From assembly GCA_963573385.1 (NCBI GenBank), contig CAUYLG010071453.1, positions 21,970-85,969 of the forward strand: 64,000 nucleotides of DNA, written 5' to 3'. This document shows, piece after piece, positions 45,931 through 59,224 of the stretch. The notes beneath the pieces were generated by a model, which worked only from the letters and a program-made list of their open reading frames with translations, searched no databases and had not been told where the DNA came from. Source of the stretch: Cacajao melanocephalus. Lineage: Eukaryota; Chordata; Mammalia; Primates; Pitheciidae. Made by a program: the position numbers and the translations under genes. Each line of letters starts with the position of its first letter. Position 1 is the first letter of the stretch.

Positions 45931-48394
45931 TTATAAAGTAAATCATTTTGTTAGTTTGACTACATGTGCCACAATCTATAGCTAAACATGGCTGACATAC
46001 GTTGGGGAAGATGTAGTGCCATATTTTCGTTCTGCAATTAAGGATTGAAAAAACATACCTGAAAATATCTAGCTCAATGCCTGATTTATATGAAGTTTCA
46101 AAATCACTAATTCAGTTTAGCTTGAAACAATAATGATTTCATGTATAAAACATAATAGTTTACAACACTTTAAACAAATTTGTTGAAAATACATTGAAAT
46201 ACTCAGAAAAAGGGCTATAAAAATATTCTCTATCTTTGAAGTTAACATTGTATTCTCTTATTTACAAACTTTTTCTCTAACCACTGCCAATGTTTTCTCT
46301 ACCTCAGATAATTGACTTACTTTGCATCATTGTGTTTACTTCTCAGTTACTCTTCATTGAACAGTTTTTAAATGTGTTCCCTTTCTCTTATTGAGATCTG
46401 GCAAATTATCCTGTTAAACATTCTTTTAAAATGACTTTTAAAGACCTCTGGTATATCAATTCCTTCACTGTATTGATTTCAATATGCATTAGTTGAACCA
46501 GCTATTGCAAACCCTTCAAAACATATTATTTTTCTAGCTTTGAAGGTTCTGTATAACTGACGGAAGTATTTACACCCTTTAGAGTTTACTCCAATTGTTA
46601 GTTTTCATAATAACAAGTAATTGTTTCTTGGATCTATTTTTTTCTGTTGAATATTTTCTGTTAATAGTTTGGGTGACCTCTTTTAATCAGTGAAAACCCT
46701 AAAAATGTGTTGGTTAAAATTGCATTGTTTTTGTTTCTTTCAAATCCTGACCTTCAAAATGGAACAAAATTTTAAAATATAATTAATAGAACTGAGTTAA
46801 CTGATCATAATAAGAGTTTTTTGTACTTTATGAAAATGAGCTTTAACAAGCAAGAAAATGAAAACATCTCAAAACAGAAAGCAGTATCAAACATGAATAG
46901 ATATTACCCTTTAAAATATGAGTGATCAAGATAAGTTTAGAAAATGTTCAATATTCCCAATACCCTCCCCAAAAAGAAAACATATATAAAAGTGAAACAC
47001 CATTTATAATATTATTAGTTTATTCAAAGTGAAATGCTATAGGATAGGTTTTGATAGTATGAAGAAATTGACATTGTTATACACCACAAAAGTTAATTTA
47101 AATTGTATTAATATATACCTATGTATAAACACAGACACAATACACATATAGTTATATAGGCATATAAATCAATATAGGTATGTTTTTGGTGCTGAAATTA
47201 TCAGATATTTACAAATTTATAATTTCATTTTTTCTGTTTTACGAAGTATCTATAATGAACATGTTTTTCTTCATATTTCAGAAATATAATGCTTATTAAA
47301 AAGAAAGACAAAATTGAATGAAACTACAAAATAATCATACCTGTCTAAATGATCTATTTAGGGGTAAGAGGAGGTCAAAGAGAAGGATTTTAAGTATACC
47401 GTAATCATATTAGTTTTTCGTACTTAACTTCGGAGGTGTTATGGGAGAAGTAGTTTATATAATTGCAGGTGACTTCACTCTTAGTTCTGATCATTCAAGT
47501 TTCTCTAAAGCTAGTTTAAATCTCAAATTTGTTGTTAATAATTTTAGAAAGGAGGGAATATGTTCTACACATATGGAAAAATGTAGACCAGATATAAGCA
47601 TCGTTTTTAAAGAAAAGACGGTTAGTAACCACTTAAAGGCCCATCACTTTTGTAATGTTTTTAATTTGAAAGGTAGCTTTTTTATCAAAGCTTGTTTTTC
47701 CTTAATCTAATGATATGTATTGTATTAACTTTGTTTTTGAACTGTTTTATATAGCACTAGGAGATACTCTTGGTTAATTTACATATCCTCTGCCCTAGTC
47801 TTGGAATCAACCATTTCTTTAAGAAATTCTGGTTTCTTTAATTGAAGATTCTATTAGAAACCAAGATATAGGTTGCAGGTATGATTATTGCTGCTGTAGT
47901 GTCATTAAACCTAGGCCCTCTCAGGTGGCAGAATAAGGACATATATGTGCATATACTGACATATGTATATATGCATATATATATATTTCTATATGTAACC
48001 ACCTATAGCTATATTAAGCTAAATGTGAGTTCATACTGATGTCTTCCACTCTACTCCCTTAGCACATGGCTGATTCTACACTCCTTCCCTTTCTAATCTA
48101 TAATCTGCCACTCCAATAGTAAAAACCTGGCTCTCACAACCTGTCATCTAAGTAATTATTTAATTTCATTATGTACATATTGATACATATATTGTAGTTT
48201 CAGAATGTTAACCCATATATTTACAGAAAAAAAATTATCAACAACAGTACAGTGCTAATATGTCATTTAATCACACAGATTCCATTTATTTTCAAAGTGA
48301 TTTAAGTCAGCACTTTTTCCCACATAACTTCATTAAAGTTGTTGCACACATTTTAAGACACTTAGATTATTTTTTCATTCTATACTGGAATACC
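45931..48394. other. Unclassified AT-rich non-coding DNA
   Basis: No gene or repeat family recognised. AT-rich low-complexity patches lie near 47,110-47,180 and 47,940-48,000. The 89-codon frame at 47,441-47,710 has no recognisable content. Confidence 0.4.
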
Positions 48395-48812
48395 TGGATC
48401 TCTTAAATAATTTTCTAAAATTTGTGTGGATTAAGTTTATTTTGTGCAATGTACAGTTACATGGGTTTAAACAAATACATAGTGTCATGTGTCCACCTTC
48501 ATAATATCATACAGAATAGTTTCACTTCCTTAGAAAGATCCTACATATGTGACCTATTCAAGGTTCCTCTCTCAACTCCTGGGTCCCTGGTAACTACTGA
48601 TATGTTTATAGTGTGTATAATTTTTCATGTCCAGGGTGTTGTATAATTGAAGTTACACAGTTTATAGATTTTCAGAACTGATTTCTCTCACTGAGAAATA
48701 TGTCCTTAAGATTCAGTCATTTCTTTTCATAGCTAAATGTCTCATTTATTTTTATCACTGTATGATAAAAATTTCTTTTATGTACATAATGTAGTTTTTT
48801 TTACTATTCATT
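48395..48812 (-). mobile_element. L1M 3' region, antisense, diverged
   Basis: Antisense order fits old L1MC/ME: a 'caatgtacagttacatgggt' region, 'ctcctgggtccctggtaact' (48,576-48,595), 'ggtgttgtataattgaagtt' (48,636-48,655), 'gatttctctcactgagaaat' (48,681-48,700) and a final 'ctattcattcacc' (48,804-48,816). It meets a sense L1MA at about 48,815. Confidence 0.65.
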
Positions 48813-48814
48813 CA

Positions 48815-51140
48815 CCAAGCCTCTGTGACTACTCCTATTCAACATAGCACTGAAAGTCCTAGCCAGAGCAAACAGGCAAATTTTTTAAAAAATGAGTAGA
48901 GGACATCTAAGTCAAAAGGGAAGAAGTCAAATTATCTTTGTTTGCAGACAATCTGACCTTATATTTAGAAAAACCTAAAGAAAACACTAAAAACTCTCAG
49001 AACTAATAAGTGGATTCAGTAAAGTTTCAGACAACAAAATCAATATGCAAAAATCAGTAGCATTTCTGTACACTAACAGTGATCAATCTAAAAGATAAAT
49101 CAAAAAGGCAATCCCATTTACAACAGCTACAAAACATAAGACACCTAGGAATAAATTTAACTAAAGAAATGGAGGAGCTCTACAAAGAAAACTGTAAAAC
49201 ACTGATTAAAACAAAATTGAAGAGGATTCAAAATATGAAAAGATATGTTATTCTTAAGGATTGAAAGAATTAATATTGTTAAAATATCTGTGTTATTCAA
49301 AGCAATTAAAGATTCAATGCAATCTCTATCAAAATACCAATGAAATTATTCATGGAGATAGAAGAAACAACCTTAAAATTTGTGTGGAACCACAAAAGAC
49401 CCTGAAAAGCTAAAGCAAGACTGAGCAAAAAGAACAAAGCCAGAGGCATGAAACTACCCAATATCAAATACACAACAAAGCAGTGGTAACAAAAACAGTA
49501 TGATTGTGGCATAAAAACAAACACATATACCAATATAATGGAATTAAGAACACAAAAATAAACCCATATGATCACAGCCAACTCATTTTGGACATAGTTG
49601 CAAAAACCATCCACTCAGAAGATGACAGTCTCTTTAGTAAACGGTACGAAAAAAACTAGATATTCATATGTAGAAAAACAAAACTAAATTCCCATATTTC
49701 ATTATATTAAAAAAATCACCCCAAAATGAACTAAAGACCTAAATGTAAGACCTAAAATTATGAAAGTGCTAAAATAAAACATAGGCAAAATGCTACAGAA
49801 CATTGGGTTAGGCAAAAAAAATTTTTGAGGCCTCAAAAGCACAGGCAACAAAAACAAAAATAGACAAATGAGATTACATCAGGCTAAACGTTTCTGCACA
49901 ATAAAAGAAACAATGAGTCAAGTGAAGAAATAACCTATGCAATGGGAGAAAATATTTGCAAACCCTTCTTCCTACAAGAAATTAATCACCAGGACATATA
50001 GAAAACTCAAACATCTCAATAGCAAAAAAAAAAAAAAAAGAAAAATATAAAATAGCTAAAGAACCTGAATAGATATTTCTCAAAGAAAGACATACCAATA
50101 GCTAACAGGTATGTTAAAACTGTTGGTGGGAATGTAAATTAATACAGCTATTATGGAAAACACTATGGAAATTCCTCAAAAAGCAAAAATTAGAAATAAC
50201 ATATGATCCAGCAATCCCACTGCTGTATATGTATTCAAAAGAAAGGAAATCAGTATATTGAAGAGGTATCTGTACTCCCATGTTTGTTGCAGCACTATTG
50301 ATAATAGCCAAAATATGGTATCAGTCTAAGTGTCCATCAATGGATGAATGAGTAAAGAAAATATAGCATACAGACAACGGAATATTACTCAGCCACAAAA
50401 AATAATGAAATCCTGTCATTTGCAGGAACTTGGATGGAAATGGATGTCATTATGTTGTGTATTAAACTAGGCACAGAAAGACAAATAGCACATATTCTCA
50501 CTCCTATGTGGAAGCTGAGAAAGTGAATCTCATGGAGGTAGAGAGTAGAACGGTGGTTACAATAGGGAAGGAAGAGAAGTAGGGAAAAAACAATAAACAG
50601 AAGTTAGTTAAGGGGCATAAAAATACAGTTAGATAAAAGAAATAATTTCTATTATTTGATAGTACAGCATGGAAATTATAGTTAATAATAATTTATTGTA
50701 TATTTCAAAATTGCTGAAAGAGAAGCATTGTATAATCTCTACCCAAAGAAAAGATATCACGAGGTCAGGAGTTTGAGATCAGCCTGGCCAACATGGTGAA
50801 ACTCCATCTCTACTGAAAATACAAAAATAAGCCGGGTGTGGTAGCGCATGCCTGTAATGCCACCTAATCAGGAAGCTGAGGCAGGAGAATCACCTGAATC
50901 CAGGAGGCAGAAGTTGCAGTTAGCAGAGATCACACAATTGCACTCTACCTTGGGCAACAGACCAAAACTCTGTCTCAAATAATAAATAAATAAATAAAAA
51001 GAAAGAAAATATAAATGTTTGAGGTGATGGATACCAAATTACCCTGCTTTGATTATAATACATTGTATATAGGTATCAAAATACCACATGTACCCCCAAA
51101 ATTTATGCAACTATTACATATAAATATAAAAAAGACATAT
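48815..51140 (+). mobile_element. L1MA-type element, sense, 5'-truncated, with Alu insertion
   Basis: Begins inside the ORF2 RT domain ('actcctattcaacatagcac', 48,831-48,850), passes through the ORF2 C-terminal half and ends with a typical L1MA 3'UTR ('gaggtgatggataccaaatt', 51,021-51,040; 'ccacatgtacccccaaaatt', 51,084-51,103). An Alu interrupts the 3'UTR. The RT catalytic motif (FADD) reads FADN in the frame through 48,941-48,952. Many stops and frameshifts mean no protein is made. Confidence 0.9.
50753..51001 (+). mobile_element. Alu SINE, sense, 5'-truncated, inside L1MA 3'UTR
   Basis: Runs from about Alu position 60 ('gaggtcaggagtttgagatc', 50,761-50,780) through the right arm to a (TAAA)n-type tail. 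The target-site duplication aaagaaaa flanks it (50,745-50,752 and 51,002-51,009), matching the L1-endonuclease preference. Confidence 0.93.
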
Positions 51141-51489
51141 TGGTTGCTTCTATTTTTGTAGGGATTATAAATAAAGCAGCTATAAAGGTTTTTGTTTGGT
51201 CCTAAGTTTTCAACTCAATGTTACAAATACTCATGAGTGTGATTGGTGCTGCATATTTATAGTTTTGTAAGAAACTGCCAAAATATCTTCCAAAGTTATA
51301 GCACATTGCTTTCCACTAGCAATTAGTGATTCAGTTTTTCTGGATTTTTTTGTGTGTATTATATTATTACGTTGATTGCTTTTTTAAATATTGTACTGGC
51401 TTTTAAGGCCTTTAACAAATTCCAATTATCATGGTCTATATTTCTTTTTATATACTGTTATATTTAATTTGTTAGTATCTTTTGAACAC

Positions 51490-52335
51490 ATCAAATACCT
51501 ACATTTAACCACGTAAGTTACAGAAAGATAGCTAGAAATTTCCTTAATATTTGGTGATTAAACAACACACTTATAAATAACACATGGCTCAAATAATAAG
51601 TTTCAAAAAATTTTAAAGTATTTTTGACAAAATTAAAATTAAAAAATTAAAACACAATTTATCAAAATGAGTAGCATATAGTAAAATAGCGCTTTGAGTG
51701 AAATTTTTAGTATAAATGCACGCATAGGAAAAAATAAAAGATCTAAAATGTAGTTAACAATGTAAACTTGGGTAACGTTGAAAAAAATTGAAATGTAAGC
51801 CTGCAACAATATAAACTAAATAAAGAATAAAAATTAAAGCAAATATTAGTGAAATTGAAAACAGGAAACCAATTGAGAAAATTAACTAAGCCATAAACTG
51901 ATGCCTTGAAAGATCAGTAAAATTAATTAACCTCTAATTAGACTAACCAATGAAAAAGAAAATAAACTAATTACCAGAAATAAAAGAGGGATCAATCTCA
52001 TGGTCATTAATATAGCAATAAATGTAACCATGAGCAATTCTATGATCATAAATTTTATATCTTATATCTAATGAATCAATCCTTTCAAAGATACAAATTA
52101 TTGCAACTCAAAAAAGTATAAATAGATAAATTGAGATCTAGATCTGTTAAAGACAGCAAATCATTAATTAAAATCTCTTCTAGAAAAATAGAAGGAACAT
52201 TTCCAAACACATTTTATTAAGCCATTATTACTCTAACACCAAAACTAGATAAAGCTATTGCAAGAAAGGAAAAACAGACCAATATTTTTCATGAGCAAAA
52301 ATAATGAAGAAAATATTAGCAAAGTGAATTCAATG
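51490..52335 (+). mobile_element. L1M ORF2 fragment, sense, diverged
   Basis: Sense order of ORF2 middle sequence: 'agtgaaattgaaaacaggaa' (51,849-51,868), 'attagactaaccaatgaaaa' (51,937-51,956), 'accagaaataaaagagggat' (51,973-51,992), 'taacaccaaaactagataaa' (52,233-52,252), 'agaccaatatttttcatgag' (52,276-52,295). All frames are broken. It stops before the RT catalytic core. Confidence 0.75.
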
Positions 52336-52657
52336 AGGTACAAAATCATTTTTAATATTATTATTTCAATATTTTACAATCCTTCTTCTTTTCTTGAAGT
52401 TTTCTCAGAGTATTTTACTTACTCCATAAATATGTGAATCTTCCCTGAAACCACTTTAGTTACGATTCTGACCTGACATCACCATATTGCAAGAAAACTT
52501 CACCCAGGGCTGAGATCCATTTCCTGAAAATTTTGTTTTCAACAAAAGTACTCCTACAAACTGGGCAGACAATTTAGAATGTTAAGACTACCACCATCAA
52601 ATCACCATGTCTGACACCTTTGGAAATCATTAGCAAAGAACTTAACTTCAAGTTCTA
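52336..52657. other. Unclassified DNA
   Basis: About 320 bp with nothing recognised, ending at an oligo(T) run that starts the next antisense L1. Confidence 0.4.
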
Positions 52658-53965
52658 TTTATTTTTATTTTTTTTTTAATTTAAGGGAATATTTTATTAT
52701 ATTTCTTTAATTTTTAAGTTTTATTTCAATAACTTTAAGAATGCAAGTGGTTTTGGTTACATGAATGAATTTTATAGTGGTGAAGTCTAGGATTTAGTTT
52801 ACCCATCACCTGAGTAGTGTGCATTGTAATCAATAGGCAGTTTTTCATCCCTCATCACCCTCCTGCCGTATCCCCTTCTGAGTCTCCAATTACAATTATG
52901 TCACTCTGTATGCCTTTGTCCTACATAGTCCTACATATAAGTAAGAACATGTGGTATTTTGTTTTCAATTCCTGAGTTACTTTACTTAGAATAATGACTT
53001 CTAGTGCTATCCAAGTGGCTGCAAAATACTTAATTTACTTTTTTATGGCTCAGTATTTCATGGTGTGCGTGCGTGTGTATGTGTGTGTGTATACATACAG
53101 TACAGTTTCTTTATCCACTATTGATGGGCATTTAGGTTGATTCCATAACTTTGCAATTGTGAATTGTGCTGCAATAATTATACAGGTGCAGGTGTCTTTT
53201 TGATATAGTGACTTTCTTTTTTTAAGGTAGATACCCAGTAGTGGAATTACTGGATCGAGTGGTAGACCTACTTTTAGTTCCTTGAGAAATCTCTATAATA
53301 TTTTCCACAGAGGTTGTAATAATTTACATTCCCAGCAGCAGTGTATAAGCGTTTCTTTTTCATTATATCCACAACAACATTCATTACTCTTTGACTTTTT
53401 AATAATGGTTTTTCTTGCTGGGGTAAAGGTATATCTCATTGTGGTTTTAATTTGCTTTTCCCTAATGATTAATGATGTTGAGCATTTTTTATATGCTTGT
53501 TGGGCATTTGTATATCTTCTTTTAAGATATGCCTATTCATGTCCTTTGCCTACTTTCTAATGTAATAATTTGGTTTTTTTCTCGCTGATTTGTTTGAGTC
53601 CCTGATAGATTCTAGATATTACTCCTTTGTTGAATATGTAATTTTCAAGCAAATATTTTCTCCCATTCTGTAAGTTACCTTTTCACTCTGATAATTATCG
53701 TTTTCTCTTTGCAAATGCTTTTTAGTTTAATTAGGTCCCATTTATTAATTTTTGTTTTTGTTGCATTTACTTTGGAGTTCTTAGTCATAAACTCTTAGTC
53801 TAGGCCAATGTCCAGAAGAGTTTTTCCTAGGTTTTCTTCTAGAATTTGTAAGGTTGCAGGTCTCAGGTTTAAGACTTTAATCCACCTTGAGTTAATTTTT
53901 ATATAAGGGGAGAAATAATTCTCATTAATTCTTCTACATGTAGCTATCTGATTCACCCTGAAATG
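52658..53965 (-). pseudogene. L1 ORF2 C-terminal remnant plus 3'UTR, decayed
   Basis: Antisense landmarks: 'ccatcacctgagtagtgtgc' (52,803-52,822), 'aattgtgctgcaataattat' (53,163-53,182), 'agatacccagtagtggaatt' (53,229-53,248), 'tctcccattctgtaagttac' (53,660-53,679), 'tttagtttaattaggtccca' (53,721-53,740). A TG-rich microsatellite has expanded at about 53,062-53,092. No long frame survives; the RT core lies beyond the deleted part. Confidence 0.85.
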
Positions 53966-55820
53966 TTCCAGGAAGGTTGTCTATAGATCGCATCCATGTT
54001 ATGCTGCCATGGAAGAAGCCCTAGATATGTCTTCAGTAGTGGGAGAAAGGGAATAGAAGTCCCCTTCTCCAAAACCCTTCACTAGCACCATGGCTGCCTG
54101 ACTATTAGCGTAGAGCTACAGACTCCCCACTGAGCCCAGCACTGCACCTGTACCTGTGCTGAAATAAACTTCTTAACAAATCGAAAGTTCAGAGACTCAG
54201 GCCTGCAGTCTGGTTTTCTTTGTCCTATGTGGTGTTTCCTTAATGTGATGCACTCCTCCTTTCCCTTGGAGTAACAATCACCGCAGGACAGACTATTGTG
54301 AATCCTTGTCCTCTTCTGAGCTCTTCTGAATCTAGCTGCTGATTGGAACTGCCACACTCCAGGATGGTGCTGGGGAATGTCTGTAAGAAATCCAGTGATG
54401 TGACCTCTCCTCTAATCTCCTAGAAGTGGGTACCAACATCAGCACTGACAGGAGTGGGAGGAAAATGGCATAGACTCTGAGATCTCCTTGGTTATAAATA
54501 GCCTTAGTATATTGGCTTTCTCAGATAGCAGATGCAGTAGTAATGTACCTGGCACATAGACAGACTCAAGACCTCCTGGTTAGTCAGGGTAATCAAGGGA
54601 ATCAAAATAGCTGAGGTCATGCAAAAATTTTCTCTTTCTTTAGTGTTATGTTGTTGTGCCTGCAAATCTTGTACTGAGCTATGCCAGTTGACCTCTAGCT
54701 AGGAGGTGATTGCAAAAAGCATCAGCTCTGGTGGTAGTGGTGGAATTTGTGTTTTCCTTGTGTTACCCAGGGAAGGTATCCTGGTGCCTCAGGCAAGAGG
54801 GAGGGCCATGGAGCTCCTAAATGTTCCTATTGTGTTATGCTACCAGTGTGGGTGGAGAGGCCAAGTAGGGGTTGGGCCAGGTAAGTTTGTGTTCTGGCTC
54901 CCTGTGTACAGGCACAAGCAGTGGCTCCAATGGGGATCAGAAGGCAGTTCCCTAGGCTTTAAGTAGTGCTCTAGGGAGGAGCGCAGAGGCCTCTGCTGCA
55001 CAAAAGAATCCACACAGAGAGTGGGGGTGGTAGCAGGCAGCAGTAAGTCCCACTCAGCCTCTACACAATTGTCAAGGTATGTCTCACACTTAGTGTTCTG
55101 CAAGTGGCAGCCAGCTGGGTTCCAGGCAGCCTGTGCTCAGAACTCAAAACTGCCTCAAGGCCATGAGTTTTCCTGATGGAGACAGAAATGAAGGCTTTTA
55201 GGCCTCACCCCTCTATGTCTGCCCATGAAGCAGGGTGTCCAGCTCCTGTGCCCATGTTTATAGCACATTTCTTACTTGCCCCTTGATTCTGCTCATCGAG
55301 GTTCCTTCCCATTCAATATTCGATTGTAAATCTCAACTGGGAGCTTCTCTCAACCTGTGACCACCACCTGAGTTAGCTGGCAGAGTTCTGTGAGGTCCCC
55401 TGTGAGGTATGATCTGGAGTGGCTTCTCTCTGTCCCCGCTGGAGTCTGGGAGGGAATGCAAAACATGCCCGTATGCCTCTACTTCTCAAATATCCTCACT
55501 GCTGACTAAATTAGCTCCAATGCTTGGTAAGGTTAAGGCCTTCCAGTGGCAGGGTTTGCCTGGCTCCTCTATGAGAGTGTACATCCTGAAGGCAGTCTCT
55601 CTCCCACTCACACTCTGGAGATACATTGTTCTGTCTGGTTCACCACGTAGGCTACTGCCTGCTGCTTCTTTCAAAGGGTTGGTGGTTTAAGTTTTTCTGT
55701 AAAGTTTCTGAGTTGCTTCTTGGAAAACAGTTCACAGAGTAAATTTCTGCACACTATTTTCTCTTTCCAAGTGGAATAGGCATGCTAAGAATCTCTCCAG
55801 TTCACCATCTTTGCAAGGGG
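53966..55820 (-). promoter_or_regulatory. L1 5'UTR-like block, antisense (proximal part uncertain)
   Basis: GC-richer than the surroundings. The distal part (about 54,480-55,818) fits the 5'UTR of L1PB-type elements: 'cacaaaagaatccacacaga' (54,999-55,018), 'ggcagccagctgggttccag' (55,106-55,125), 'cctcacccctctatgtctgc' (55,202-55,221), 'ttgcttcttggaaaacagtt' (55,713-55,732). The proximal part (53,966-54,480) is assigned by position only and could contain another LTR-like fragment, since an AATAAA lies at about 54,163. Open frames of 60-95 codons on both strands are incidental. Confidence 0.62.
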
Positions 55821-56454
55821 TGAGAGGTGAGGAGGAATTAGATCAACTTTTAACATTTGAGATTGGTTGTTCTAATATTTTAGCATCATGCAGGACAGCA
55901 GACAGATTAGTTGCTATATTCCCTTCTCTGCTTTTTCTCTGTTTTAAACCTACTACTGAGGTTTTGATATGCCTTGAAGCAACAATATTAAATATGATAT
56001 TACCTCTTTTTATTCCCTTTCTATGATTATCCAAAGCAGTAATTTAACTTGCTATTCTAGAGTGTTCCTTTCTCATGCTCACTACTAGGCTTAGCAGTCC
56101 ACTTTCCAAACCTATATTTGTTCCATTAAAATGAAGGATATATGCCATGTTTAATTTTTCTGACATTTATCTTTGGCCCTTGCAATCTCAAATATTTCAG
56201 AGTCTTGGTGATCACCTCAGAAAAATCAGCTTTTGATCTATTGAATTAGCCGTTCTTATAAAATATTTTCTTATGACATAAAATTAGTAAGCACTTTTTA
56301 AATATGCTGTTTATGCTTCCAATATATTTGATACTAATCTCTTGGGATTTATGTCGTAGATATTCCTAACATTTTGAAAACTAATCTTTTAAAATCTTTC
56401 TATTTCCCAGGTTCAACATATCTCTTGGCCTCTACATAGTATTTTCTTAATAGT
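55821..56454. other. Unclassified non-coding DNA
   Basis: Nothing recognised. Overlapping short frames on both strands at 55,811-56,034 are incidental. Confidence 0.4.
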
Positions 56455-56765
56455 TTCAGCAAACTGACACAAGAACAGAAAACCAAACACCACATGTTCT
56501 CACTCATAAGTGGATGTTGAGCAATGAGGACACATGAACACAGGGAGGGAACATCACACACTGGGGCCTGTAGGGGTTGGGGGGCTAGGGGAGGAATAGC
56601 ATGGGGTAGGGGTTAGGAGAGGGATAGCATTAGGAGGAATACCTAATGTAGATGACAGGGTGATGGATGCAGCAAACCACCATGGCATGTGTATACCTAT
56701 GTAACAAACCTGCAGGTTCTGCAAATGTACCCCAGAACTTAAAGTATAATTAAAAAAATAATAAA
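56455..56765 (+). mobile_element. Primate L1 3' end (L1PA-type), sense, 5'-truncated
   Basis: Contains the last ORF2 bases and 3'UTR: 'aacagaaaaccaaacaccac' (56,474-56,493), 'tgttctcactcataagtgga' (56,495-56,514), the G-rich segment (56,540-56,640), 'gcaaaccaccatggcatgtg' (56,672-56,691), 'tatgtaacaaacctgcaggt' (56,698-56,717) and an AATAAA-containing A-rich tail. This is the least diverged L1 end in the window. Confidence 0.93.
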
Positions 56766-59224
56766 ATAGTTTTTTGTTCTTATTCATTTCTCAAATTATG
56801 GTAAATGCATGTCCAACCTCACCAACCTAATCTGGATGGCTTTATAAAGCTTGCATTTGGTAGCATTTCTGAAGATACCTTTTGTTCTTGTAGAAGACAC
56901 CTTTTGTTCAGTCAGTCTCCTGCTAATAGTTTATTTTCCTGAAGAGGTAAATTTTTACCTATTTAATGAATCCAGTTTCTAGCACTTTGAACACTAACAG
57001 CCTCATGTTCTTTCCTGAATGCTAAAAGCCCGCCTGGTCGTGAGACACACTGCTGCCATGCCAACAGGCTAGCAAACGTTTATTTTGAACTGACAACAGG
57101 CACATCTCTCCTGCTGATTTTGCCCAAAGCTTTTTTGATTCATTTGACATTCACCCTATCAAGTATGCAATTAGAAAGTACTATAACAATTAAAGATTAT
57201 AGTCTTTCTTAATATTTTCAAAGTTATTCCACAAAGAAGTACACAGAAAATTTTCTATCTTAATATTTATAATTTCAAACTCTTTAGTGTTGTGTAATTA
57301 TTCCTGGGAGGTACAATGTGTGAGCTGTTTACATGAGATGAATGGAACCATGAATTTATAAGTACATGCTCCATTACACTCATAGTGTATTGCTTCTTAA
57401 TTTACGTGTTGCTTTGGGCCATAAAGGAGATTATTCTGGCAATTTTAAAAGAGCTGTTTCAAAATCTGTAGATTCATCTCCCAAGGCTCCTTTTCGTTCT
57501 GTAATTTGAAAACCATTTGGTGGGCAGAAATTTCACCATGCCTTTGTCAGATAAATTTCCTACTTATCATATTTGGCTGATGGCAATATAGTGGTTTTAG
57601 AAGAAGAAAGCATGAATCCCATGACTTAATCTAATGGGATAGGAAAATTCAGAGCTAGAAGACAAAGAACATAATTACATTTTTATGAGCAATCATGTAA
57701 ATATATTACTAAAAGTGTTCATTTAAATAGCATAGTCAAATGTAGAAAGAAGAAGTGTCAGAAGCCAGACTAAAAAATTCTTTTATCTGGCTTCCAGACT
57801 GCTCTATCTAAAGACTTGACATGATCAGCTTTATGTGCCTGTCTAAAATGCACCTTAATTAATTAAGAATATCATTAACCAGGATCATATTGGAGGAACA
57901 AAAAAAATTAGAACCTGTGAAGCTTAAAATATAAATATTACATCTAAATAAAATGAATAACTTACTTTAGAAGAAAACAATATTTAACATACCCAAATAA
58001 GCATACTTGTCACTAAATTTCTCTTTTTAAACAATTCAAAATTATCAATATTTTCTGTGGGGGAAGAAGTCTGAGACTTATTATGATTTTCCTCTCATAT
58101 ATATGGTAACATATTGATTGGATAAAAATGTATGGCTGCATTTAAATGCAACCTATTGGAAAATAACACTAAGTCAGAAGACATGAGTTTTTCACAAATT
58201 AATTGTAGGTCTTGGAGAAAGTTTCTGAAGCCGTCTGTGTAAAACATGATCGCTAGAATAGAAATGGCCATAAGGTCATCCTTGGAAAGTCAGAAATTTG
58301 TTCTTAACCTACTACCAAACGTAGGTAAACAAAAGAGAGACAAAATTTTGTTTCAGATTCACTGACTTTTGGGAAGTGCATTGTATAGAAAATAAGTCAC
58401 TGGATACTTACGCTTTGATGATTAAATTGATGAGATCATAAGGTTGCCTGGAAATGGCTGGGAAAAATGCCTCTTTGAATGTGTTAGGGAATATGCTGCA
58501 CATGCTCTCTGTCCTTTGTCTTATTCTTATCTCCTGGATATTCTTTTGCATTTAGGAGGTTTATGAATTAAATCTGGGAAAATAGCAGTGTATATTTTGA
58601 AAAAGCTCATAAGGTATCTAATATGACCACCTCCTAACACAGCTGAAGAACATTGGTTTAAATTGATTTAACATTTTTGACAGTTTATGTAGCTGTGTGG
58701 ACAATAATTTGCTAACCTTTCCCAAACAGAGATATCAATATTATATAAAAATTCACACTTTTTAAATTAATTTGTGAACTTTATCAATGGAATTCTTGAA
58801 ATCCAATCACTTTTAATTATAATTTTAGTGAATCGTCACTCATGAACTTCAAAAGTATTGTTATTAAGATTAATCTGGACTGTTATTTCACCATAATTAT
58901 AGATATGTCATATTCTATATTATACCTTATAATTGCTCATTCAACCTTATAATGTAAATATTCATTAGATATTTAGTTTTCCTTCAGTATATAGGGCCTT
59001 TGACTGCATAGACGTGTCTTCTTCCTCCTGAACATATCTGTGGACATAAGTCATGGGAGAAAGTGTTTCCTGAAAAAAAGATGAACAAAGGTTATGGAAA
59101 TCTCACTGAGAGAAGGCAGATAAGATTACAAGCCTCATGCTACAGTGCTTATTGTGTAGGCCCAATAATTTATCCTTATCAGGGCCCAAAGAGGAATAGA
59201 AAATGCACAGGTAACTAAAGCAAA
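56766..59224. other. Unclassified non-coding DNA, 2.5 kb
   Basis: No repeat family or gene recognised. A 9-bp inverted repeat gaagccaga / tctggcttc lies within about 57,761-57,795. The lack of recognisable repeats could mean unique sequence. Confidence 0.4.

Larger units (their letters stand above)
52658..55820 (-). mobile_element. Primate L1 (L1PB/L1P-type), antisense, internal deletion
   Basis: The complement of a poly(A) tail (52,658-52,678) is followed by antisense 3'UTR ('gtggttttggttacatgaat', 52,748-52,767), ORF2 C-terminal sequence (53,100-53,960) and then, after a change in composition, L1 5'UTR-like sequence up to about 55,818. There the minus strand starts with an AAGATGG word resembling the YY1-type L1 5' terminus. 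ORF1 and most of ORF2 are missing: about 3.2 kb remains of a 6-7 kb element. Subfamily uncertain. Confidence 0.8.

Noticed and set aside
54706..55690. Several 62-93 codon frames on both strands
   Set aside because: All lie in the L1 5'UTR-like block and overlap each other on opposite strands.
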